NCBI GenBank assembly: GCA_010279815.1
Contig: QEOQ01000633.1
Location: forward strand, 193,156 to 257,155
Reading direction: 5' to 3'
DNA length: 64,000 nt
Source: Brachionus plicatilis
Taxonomy: Eukaryota > Rotifera > Eurotatoria > Ploima > Brachionidae
Position numbers and translations under genes: made by a program. Each line of letters begins with the position of its first letter. Position 1 is the stretch's first letter. The notes beneath the pieces were generated by a model that did not search any database, was not told the origin of the DNA, and saw only the letters and a list, made by a program, of their open reading frames with translations. Shown here in pieces: positions 55,563-64,000 of the stretch.

Positions 55563-56465
55563 CCCACCCCTAAGTAGAAGCGTACTGAGCTCAGAGGTCG
55601 GTGGATCGTAACCATCAGCTGCTACCACTTGTGAAAGTTTAACTAGGTGAAGTGTTTTATGATTTTTAGTAAGCTTGAAATTAATAAACTAAAACTTCTA
55701 AAAATAAACTGTTTGCATTTTCATCAACACCCTTCGTAATCAAAAAGTTTGCGCACGGTACTTGATTTTATTTAAATATATATTGAAAAACCATTCTTGT
55801 TCATTTATATTTTGTGTTTAACTTATGTATATTTTAACTTATATATATTTTATACTTTGGCCAGAGTGGCCACTTTCTATTTTAGATAAATAAAGCTATT
55901 AAAAATTATTAATTTTATCTCTTTTTTTGTTCAATTTGTAAAACATTTCACTCGGCTCGGGTTTAATGGTTCATTTGTAAAGGAAAAATCATTTCATATT
56001 AAAAAATAAAAATCATGTTTATATTAAAATAAAAATAATAAGTGTTCAAAGTTCATTGTGAAGTTCCATTGTAATAGTATTTAGATTGAATTCCATAAAA
56101 TGAATTACTCATGATTATGGAATGTGGACTAAGTTCACAAATAGTTTTAAAGTATTAAATTCCATTTATTGCGTGTGATGTATAGGTATGATAGTTTCAC
56201 AGATATTCATGAAGATCTTGTACTTTATGACATAATTTCTATTTTTGGCTCTCTTTATATTCTTAGAATTTTTTTTAATTATTATTAATTATTTCATTTG
56301 TTCTTTTTAAGAAAATTTTTATTTTTTATTAGACTAAAAAAAAGGTCTAAAATAACAAATGTGTTAAAAGTATTAGGAAAGACTATTAAAATACCAACTA
56401 GAATAATATTTTTTTTCAATTAAACAAATCAAAGCTAAAATCTAATTTCACTAAAACAATTTTTT
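55563..56465. other. intergenic DNA downstream of glycogen synthase
   Basis: No gene is supported. The block at about 55570-55650 has mixed composition (gagctcagaggtcggtggat) and faint tRNA-like words but no convincing A/B box pair. The glycogen synthase 3' UTR occupies the right end. Confidence 0.4.
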
Positions 56466-59400
56466 TCACTCGTCTTTTAGGTTCATGTCTTTGAGCATGT
56501 TCTCAGTACTTTTGGATCTGTTGACGATGAGAAGTTGTCGTTCACTGGTTCCACTGTTCAAACTTCTGACTTCTTCGTCGTCTTCGTCCGAGCTAGAGTC
56601 TTCGTGCTCGGTGAAATGATGAGGGGTCGATGATCTACTGGCCGAAGGCGATGGAGGCTCAGAGACCGGCTTTTCGTAGCGTAGCTTGTTAGAAAGTAAA
56701 ATGAGCTTATTCTCGTCCAATTCGGGGTGCACTCGCTGCAATGCCAATTGTCTAGCCTTGTAATAGTACTTTTGGAAAAAATTAAAAAAGTAAATTTAAA
56801 ATTTTGAAGTAAATTTTGAAGTACAATTCCGAGAGTGTTCCAATCAAGCAGTTCGCTCAATCGCTCAGTTCTGTTTCGCTGAATAATTCGCTGTCTTCGT
56901 GTCAAACTACTAAAGTCAAACAGATGCTTAAAAAATTTAAAATTAATTGTGATTTTTTCACTTTTTTTCATTTTATTTAAAATTTAATTTTAATTTTTTC
57001 GTAAATAAAATTGACAAAATTAACTTTGAGATCAAGATCAAAAGATCAAATGATAAAATGTAATATTTTTTTTCAATAATAGTGAAAAAATAATTTTGTT
57101 TACCAAGCAATTAATTGACATGTTATGTCTAGTTTATTTTCATGTATAAAATTTTAAAAAATCTCTTTTTATTGAACTTAAATAGGTTTAAATTTTTGGC
57201 TACTTGAAGTTAATGATCATGATCAGATGATCAAAACTTAATTTATTAAAATCTCAATAAAATTATGAAATAAGCTTTTTTTATTTTTTTTTTAACTTAA
57301 ACATTAAATGTATAATATTTAAAATTTAAAAAAAATCTTTTTTTTTATAATTGGCTATTAATTGATTCATATAAAAAAATAATTTGAAAACTTATAGGAC
57401 AAAATTAAAATCCGCATTGAGTTTTTCCAAGTATGGCTCAAATGAACGCTTAAAATGATATTTTAATATTGAAAAAAAACCTGTTATAGCAGAAAAAAGT
57501 TTTAATTTAAAATTTGTGTTTTAAAGTATCAAAATATTGATTAAAATTCAATATTTGCTTAAGTAAAAAATAATTATAATTTTTTTCAAAGTTAAAGATT
57601 AAATAAATTATGTTTAATAAAGTTTAGTCATTTGATGTTAAAAAAATGAAAAAAAAAACATTTTTTTTTCAAATCTAAATCTTAAAATTTTGATTTGAAA
57701 TTTACATTTGATCATGAACTTCAATTTGTCAAATTTTTTAGTTAATTTAAAATAAAAAATACAAAACAATTTAATGTTTAAAATTTATAATTTGTTTAAG
57801 TGGAAAATTAAAATTTTTATAGTTCGAAAGAATCAATATAAAAGTTTTGGATTTGAATTTCTGATTTAACTTAACCTGAATCATTAAAATTATTGATAGT
57901 TTTTGTTTAATAAATTAGAGATCAATTATTTTGATGTTTATTTGATAATGAACCATTATTGGACATAGCATTTCCAGTAATATTACTTTTATTTATTTTT
58001 TTCAAATATCAAAATAATTAGATTAATTAAGCTTTAAAATTTTAAATAATCTTTTTGATCTTTAATATTGACCTGAAACTTCAATTTATCGTAAATTAAA
58101 CATGGCGTTTATTTTTACTTTTAAGATATTTCCCATCTCTAGCCATAAAATATCAAAAATGTTAATTTTTGGGTTTTGTGAAGTTCAGTACAAAAGAACA
58201 GAACAAAGTGTAAAAAAATTAAATAATTTTTTTTCTAAAAGTTTAAAATTAATTCTGTGAATGCAGAATTGTGCAACATTCAAAGTTCCATTAACTGTAA
58301 AAGTTTGATAATGATGTGCAAAATCTCTGCAAAATGCACCTTGCTCGATTATATTGAAATTTAATTTCTGCTAAACTATGCAATTTTAGCAGACCTTGTT
58401 ATTTTATGCCACTTTGAATGGGCAAATTGAAGTTTAAGATCAAGATCAAAAGATCAAAATATAAATTGTAATATTTTCTTTAATAATAGAGAAAAAATAA
58501 ATTTTTTCCAAAGCAATTATTTGACATGTCATGTCAAGTTTATTTTCATAATTAAAATTTTAAAATGTCCCTTTTTATTAAACTTTAATAGGTTTAAATA
58601 TTTTAATTGATTTTAATGAAAATTTACTTTTAAAGACAAAAAAATTTATTGTTTTAAAATTTTTAGTTTATTTAAGTGGAAAAATAAAATTATTTCAGTT
58701 TGAATGAATGGATATAAAAGTTATAAATTTGAATTTGTGAATTAACTTAACCTGAATTATTTAAATTATTGACTGTTTTTGTCAAATAAATTAGAGATCA
58801 ATCTTTTTGATGTTTATTTGATAATTAACTGTAATTAGACATAACATGTCTAGTAATGTTTAGTATTTATTTCTTAAAAATTATCAAAATCATTAGATTA
58901 ATTAAGTTTTAAAATTTTAAATGATCCTACTGATCTTAAAATTTGATCTGAAACTTCAATTTGCCCTTTGAATGTTGCACTTTGTTGCATTTACAGAATT
59001 AAGTTTAAACCTTTAGAAAAAAAGTTATTCAATTTTTTTTCATTTTTATCTGTTCTTTTTATCATTATGTACTGAATTTCAAAAGACTTAATTTTTGTTA
59101 AAGTTGCGAAATGATCTATAGCATCTAAAAGAAATAGAAGATTTAAAGACATTAGTACTATTTTAACAAATGTTCGATTATAAATCACAAAAAAAAATTT
59201 TCTATCTTAAATTTTTCGAATTTTTTTAATTAAAAATACTTAATATTTCTGATTTACTTAATTGTTAAAAATTATTTTTTACTATTTCAGTTAATGTTTA
59301 TTTTTTTTTAAAGTAATTTTTATTTTAGTTAATAAAAAAAAACAAAGTGTTCATGGTAATTTGAAGTTTATGATCAATTTTTGATGCTAAAAATGTTCAA

Positions 59401-62400
59401 ATCAAACTGAAACTATTAAATAAATTGTTATTTCTTAATAGAAATAATGCAGAGATCCATTTTTGGATTTAACATACTATATTAAATAAAAGAATAAACT
59501 CTGTAATATCACTTGTGAATTTCAAAAACAAATTGAACAAAAATTCTTCATTTTTTAATAAATTAAAATTAAAGTTAATAAAAAATATTAGAAAAAATAC
59601 TGCAATATAGTGCAATATACTTTGTTGCATCTTTTTTACCTAAAATAAAATTTTTATTTTCTGTATTTTTTAAGAAATCAAATCAATAATCTATTTAAAT
59701 CTTATTGATTCGTTTTTTTTGTCATTTCTTACATGAGAAAAATTATTTTAGGTAAAAAAAAAATGCAACAAAGTATGTTGCACTATGTTGCAGCATTTTT
59801 TATAATATTTTTTATTAACTTTAATTTTAATTTATTAAAAAATGAAGAATTTTTGTTCAATTTGTTTTTGAAATTCACAATACATGTAATATCAAAATGC
59901 ACATTGCAGAGTGCGCATCATAGAAATGATGCTATTTTGAGTGGATAATTCTTCAAAAAAATTCTTCATAGTATAAACAAAATTTTATTTATTTAGTATA
60001 AAAAACAAATTATTAAAAAGTCATTAAAAAGTTTAACTTCGTAACTTTTAATTTAAAAGTCATGATATGAATGAAAATGTTAATGATAAATCTAAATGAA
60101 AATTATTTTCTTATTTTCTTACTTTTACAACATTATTACTTTAACACAATAAAAACTAAATATCTTGTGATGTTTGGCATTGTGAATTTTAGTACAAAAA
60201 CAAAACCAAAGTATAAAAAATGCCAAATCTTAATTTCTGAAGGACCAAAACATGTTCTGTAAATTGTAGTAACTGATTAATCCTTTGTACCACCAATATA
60301 CTGATTTTGCAAAATTCTGCAATAAATCTGCAAAACTCATTAAATAGTAAATTTGCAATATCATATTATATTAAAAATCCAATTCAACTTTAAGTGGTGG
60401 TACAAAGGATGTATCAGTTGCTACAATTTACAGAACATGTTTTGGTCTTTCAGAACTTAAGATTTGGCATTTTTTATACTTTGATTTTGTTTTTTGTACT
60501 AAAATTCACAAAGCCATGATGTTTGCTTTAATTTATTTAATTTCAATGAAATAAGATTGTAAAAGTAGTTCCCATTTATTATTTTAAAAAATAAAATTTG
60601 ATACATCGTACTTTTTCATTCTTTTTCAAAATTGTATGAAAATTTTTACTAAAATACGAAAAAATACACCATATAATTTTTTAATCTAATTTTTTTTTCA
60701 AAATTCTTAATGAATTTACTTCTTCTAATAAGTGAATTAATAACCTAATTGCTCGATTTTAGTGACATGTCACTATAGTTGGGTATGACATGTCACTATT
60801 TATCACTATTTATCTGGTTTTCATTTTGACCTTTTTCGACTAATGCGACATGTCACAGTAGTCGAAAAAAGGCCTAAAAATGATGATTTTTACAAAATTT
60901 AGTGTCTAAGTTAGTGACATGTCACTAAAATGGAGCAATTACGTTATTTGTATTTTGAATAAAAATTATATTTTTTATTTTTATAGTTAAAAAAAGGCTC
61001 AAAAATGATTTCTTAAGTAATTTAGCTATTTTTTATTAGTTTTTGTTTGGATAACGAGAAAGTGTTTAACAATTAGGAAATTTTTTATTTTATTTAGCGA
61101 ATTTTACGCAAGAATATAAAATCAGAAATTGACCTATAAAAAATTAAAAAAAGCTACTGTCTAAAAATCCTAAAATATTTTTATGTTATTTACAGTTTGG
61201 ACAATAAAATAAATAATTTTGTTTGAAACGGCTGACTTAGCTGTCCACACCGTCAGATATTGCCGGACCACCTAGGCGTTCAATATTTCATACAATTTTA
61301 TTAAGATACTTATTATTTATTATAAATTGAAAAAATGTTTACTTTTTTCACCTGAGAATTTCCTAGTTGGGCAATATTTTACTTTAAGATTTCAAAATGA
61401 TAAACTCATTTTGGATAATAAGCTCCCATTAAGAAATCCTCATATGAAAAATATTAAGTATTTTTTTTTTAATTTTTGATAAAAAATGAACAAATTTTTT
61501 TCTAAAATAAAATATTGAACGCCTAGACCGGACAGTTCTGTCGGGCGGCTTGACCGGACAGGTTTAGGCTGGCCGGATCGTTGGCGCTACGTTTTTATTA
61601 GAACCGCTGTAAATAAAGTTTAATTTTAACTTATTTTATTATTTAATTTTAAATAAATAAAGTGTAATATTAAAATTTTTCTAAATCAGCAGATAAAAAT
61701 CCATATGAATAAAAATTTTATAATATATTTTTGGAAAAATAATTTTGGTATACATAATCCACCCTTTTAATATACAAAACAGTTTATTAGCCTTTTAACA
61801 ATATTTTTGAGGCCGTTTTTGTATATTACAAGAATGGATTATTATCCAAATATATTAATTTATGCTGTTATATTTATTAAAAAAAAAAACAAATCTATCA
61901 AAACTAAACTTTTTACTCATAATTCACAATTTTTAAACAATATTTTAAGCCTTTTTTTGACTGTAATGACATGTCACTAACTTAGACAAAAATCGTCATT
62001 TTTAGGCCTTTTTCGACTATTGTGACATGTCGCATTAGTCGAAAAAGGTCAAAATTAAAACCAGTGTTCGATACATAGTGACATGTCACTAAAATCGAGC
62101 AATTACGTTAAATAAATTAAAAGATGAAACAAATTAAAAAATTAAAATTTTTAAAAACTAAAACAACTTACTTGAGCTAATTGTTCACAAGATTCGTCAG
62201 CACTTTTGAATCGTCTGTCGACAATGTAAATGCCATAGGTGTCGGGATCAGTGATGTGCTCTTCCATGAAACATCCGAAGCCGGACAAGTTAGTGGTTAT
62301 GCTGGGAATGCCCATGACGGTGCACTCAGCTGGAGTGTATCCCCACGGCTCGTAGTACGAGGGAAAGACTCCCATGTGACAGCCTCTCACGAACTCCTCG

Positions 62401-63969
62401 TAGTCCATGGCCAACAAGGGACTTGTGGACTTCAAGAACTCCGGATGAAATATGACCTTGACTCGGTCGTACCGATTGTTGAACAGCTGACATTTTCTGA
62501 GCGCGCACAAAATCGGATCCACAGAATCATCGACCACATTGTGAGTGCAAATGGGCGGCAGTCCATGCCGCTGAATCGACGTGTACACACACTTTTTGAG
62601 CTCGATTATGTCCTCGTTGCCAAGTATGGTGTCACCGTGGGGCAAGTCGCCTTTCAGACAAGCCTCGTAAATCCTCTTGCCAAGCTCATTCTGCAAATTG
62701 TGCACAGTCTCTCTCAATTGCTTGCTGATCGCTTGGCCCTTCAGCGACTCGACATTGAAGCTGGCCGTGTTGGTCGGAAAGATCAGAAAAGCAATCACGG
62801 TCATGTCCGAATTGGCCGATTTCAGCTTGTGATTCAGTCGGGCCAATGACTCGATGAACATGTCCACGCCTTTGTTCGAGAATTCGTAGCGTCCAGCTGA
62901 GAAAATGTACAATGTTTTGTCCAGGTCAAAGTCGTAGTGGCCGTAGAAGTGGCCACGAATGAAATTGTTTATTTTTTCTTTTGAGAGAGCGTGCAAATTT
63001 TGAAATTCGTGCAGGGCACTAAATTTTTTGACACTGAGACCATTTGGCGTGATGATGTCAGGCTTGCGCTTCAGCAAATGATCGGCCTCGTAGCTGGTTA
63101 TCTGGGAGACAGTGGTGAACACGTGAGCACAGTGGGCCGAGGCCCGTTCGATGCAGTAGCGATGATAGATGCCGCGGTCGCCTGCCTCTTTGTCCAAATT
63201 GAAATTGTCCAAGTTGTTGTAGAAGTCGCAGTGGCCGGCGCACAAATACCGGCCGAGCAGGGTTGCGTGTGTGGTGAATATGGTGGCGACGTCTAGTTGG
63301 CGCATCCGGGCCATCATCAGACCCACGCCAGCGTTCCACTCGTGAAAATGGCTGATCACATACTTGGGCTCCGAGCCGAGCTGATGCAAAAACTCGCCAA
63401 TGAACCACGTGACCAAAAAGCCAAACACAATGGCGTTGTTCGCCTCAAAGTCCATGTCCGGCGCCCCAATGTGAGTCGACTTCCACATCTCGGCCTTCCA
63501 CTCGGCCAGACGCCACATGGCCGTCTTCACGTCGAACAGCACCACCTGCGGATAGCCCTCGATCAGCCAGTTGCCGTACACAACTCCGATGCCTTGGGAC
63601 CGCATCGCGTTTATGGTGGATCTGAGCGCGCCTATCTCCGGCTCTTTGATCTCCACCTCGGTTCTGACCTGCGCCTCGTTCAGTGGACCCACAGCTATGT
63701 AGTTGTCGCCGAACTCCAGCTTGGTCGTGGGCACCTTGCTTCTGATCACCGTGTAAATGCCGCCAACTAAATTGAAATTAAATTAACAAGAAGAACACAA
63801 AACAAGAGGGACTAAGAATGCCACCTTTGTTTGCCACCTCCCAGGCCACTTCGATCAGCCATTTGTTTATGTCGTAGCAGTGGTTGCCTTCGTCCAAGCA
63901 GCTCTCGAATGTGATGCCTTCCAAAGCGCGCAAAGTGCTCGCTGCTCGTTTAATCTTACCTTTGGACAT
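56466..63969 (-). CDS. GYS: glycogen synthase (GT3), four coding exons
   Basis: Minus-strand exons 63969-63825, 63766-62172, 56926-56825 and 56768-56466, all GT-AG in phase, give 714 residues (human GYS1 737, GYS2 703). It transfers glucose from UDP-glucose to growing glycogen in the cytosol. Motifs: AWEVANKVGGIYTV at about 42-55 (nucleotide-binding loop), [68 protein letters not shown] with the catalytic-site Glu pair region. The G6P-sensing Arg cluster [19 protein letters not shown] lies in exon 3 (about 589-607). The tail [19 protein letters not shown] matches the Ser-Pro-rich GSK3/CK2 phosphorylation region of animal enzymes. Both regulatory modes, G6P activation and phosphorylation, therefore look conserved. 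Intron 2 is 5,245 bp and full of mobile DNA; the other two are 56 and 58 bp. Confidence 0.96.
57011..58090. mobile_element. foldback family C element interrupted by another copy
   Basis: Outer parts 57011-57197 and 57731-58090 match the two halves of 58421-58965 (for example aagatcaaaagatcaaa near 57030 and cttaacctgaatcattaaaa near 57860). Flanks gtaaataaa and gtaaattaa agree at 8 of 9 positions. The interruption is the element 57198-57730. Confidence 0.78.
57198..57730. mobile_element. family C-like element nested inside the previous one
   Basis: Starts GGCTACTTGAAGTTAATGAT and ends ATCATGAACTTCAATTTGTC. 8-bp duplication AAATTTTT at 57190-57197 and 57731-57738. No ORF. Confidence 0.75.
58172..59087. 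mobile_element. foldback element split by a nested family C copy
   Basis: Left arm from about 58172 (ttgtgaagttcagtacaaaa) and right arm ending near 59087 (attatgtactgaatttcaaa) are inverted copies. Internal GCAGAATTGTGCAACATTCAAA precedes the insertion and GTTGCACTTTGTTGCATTTACAGA-like sequence follows it. Exact ends and target duplication are unclear. Confidence 0.6.
58421..58965. mobile_element. family C element with perfect 9-bp target duplication
   Basis: Starts GGCAAATTGAAGTTTAAGAT and ends CTTCAATTTGCC. Perfect CTTTGAATG at 58412-58420 and 58966-58974. 545 bp, no ORF, close relative of 30854-31388. Confidence 0.9.
59353..59400. repeat. family C end fragment
   Basis: The sequence ggtaatttgaagtttatgat followed by caatttttgatg matches the family's left terminus with small changes. 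No partner end was located. Confidence 0.45.
59511..59884. mobile_element. foldback MITE, family B, perfect 9-bp target duplication
   Basis: Arms TTGTGAATTTCAAAAACAAA and complement, continuing for about 130 bp and including GCAATATACTTTGTTGCAT-like segments. TGTAATATC at 59502-59510 and 59885-59893. Confidence 0.88.
60176..60515. mobile_element. foldback MITE, family A
   Basis: Starts GGCATTGTGAATTTTAGTAC and ends GTACTAAAATTCACAAAGCC. Flanks gtgatgttt and atgatgttt agree at 8 of 9 positions. Closest relative 24139-24630. Confidence 0.9.
60738..60950. mobile_element. small inverted-repeat element carrying GTGACATGTCAC palindromes
   Basis: Ends are inverted copies of aataacctaattgctcgatt followed by ttagtgacatgtcacta. 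The 12-bp palindrome GTGACATGTCAC, exact or with one mismatch, occurs at 60762, 60785, 60845 and 60914. No target duplication recognised. Confidence 0.75.
61263..61531. repeat. inverted pair CTAGGCGTTCAATATTT
   Basis: CTAGGCGTTCAATATTT at 61272-61288 is the exact reverse complement of 61510-61526. Both copies are next to CCGG-containing GC-rich sequence. Probably the subterminal region of an unidentified element lying between the two GTGACATGTCAC elements. Confidence 0.6.
61955..62112. mobile_element. truncated, inverted copy of the GTGACATGTCAC element
   Basis: The reverse complement of this segment matches 60738-60950 from the outer end (taacgtaattgctcgatttt) through cctttttcgactaatgcgac and aggcctaaaaatga to the inner palindrome. 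Palindromes at 61966, 62022 and 62078. It stops 60 bp before glycogen synthase exon 2. Confidence 0.75.
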
Positions 63970-64000
63970 GGTGTTTTTTTTTTTTTTTTTCACAAGATAA

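Noticed and set aside
55570..55650. tRNA-derived SINE or tRNA gene
   Set aside because: Words loosely like A and B boxes are present, but no cloverleaf with paired arms could be drawn and no second copy was seen.
62181..63770. Plus-strand open frames of 100-220 codons
   Set aside because: Antisense to glycogen synthase exon 2, which carries the conserved GT3 motifs.

Overview
The window is AT-rich nuclear DNA from a small animal. Evidence for this: short GT-AG introns (mostly 49-63 bp), AATAAA signals, exons much richer in G+C than the flanks, and a purely metazoan gene set. That set comprises a TSSK-type kinase, an alpha-1,3-fucosyltransferase, CNOT9, CATIP, a beta-trefoil protein, a YqcI/YcgG-like protein, G6PD, Yippee, a PLAC8-family protein and glycogen synthase. 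CATIP and the TSSK-like kinase suggest an animal with motile cilia or flagellated sperm. A monogonont rotifer is my best guess, but that is inference only.

Layout. 1-14.8 kb is a graveyard of mobile elements: a DDE_Tnp_4-type transposase, a 577-bp deleted pogo/Tigger element, a Tc1-like remnant, a nearly full-length CR1/jockey-like LINE inside 247-bp direct repeats, a hAT transposase with BED finger, two more CR1-like copies, a MULE transposase fragment followed by a Ulp1-type protease fragment, and a foldback MITE. 15.7-23.9 kb holds the kinase (-), the fucosyltransferase (-) and CNOT9 (+). 25.9-36.5 kb holds CATIP (+, six exons), foldback elements, the beta-trefoil gene (-), the YqcI/YcgG-like gene (+) and G6PD (+, three exons). 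36.5-43.0 kb is mostly empty AT-rich DNA. Yippee (+) is at 43.0 kb and a tiny three-exon PLAC8 gene (-) at 46.4-46.8 kb. 49.5-54.3 kb is a second cluster of dead elements: a LINE reverse transcriptase, an rve-type DDE integrase and a Tigger-type transposase. 56.5-64.0 kb is glycogen synthase (-), whose third-from-last coding gap is a 5.2-kb intron packed with nested foldback elements.

How genes relate. G6PD (pentose phosphate entry, NADPH), glycogen synthase (G6P-activated storage) and fucosyltransferase (Golgi glycans) are independent housekeeping or secretory genes. Nothing suggests operons or trans-splicing. The most distinctive content is repetitive: at least eleven foldback elements in three related families (ends GGCATTGTGAATTTT, GGTATTGTGAAATTC, GGCAAATTGAAGTT), many with 8-9 bp target duplications of Mutator type and several nested in one another; a separate element carrying the palindrome GTGACATGTCAC; and a 247-bp duplication around a LINE. 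I found no CRISPR, rRNA or convincing tRNA gene.
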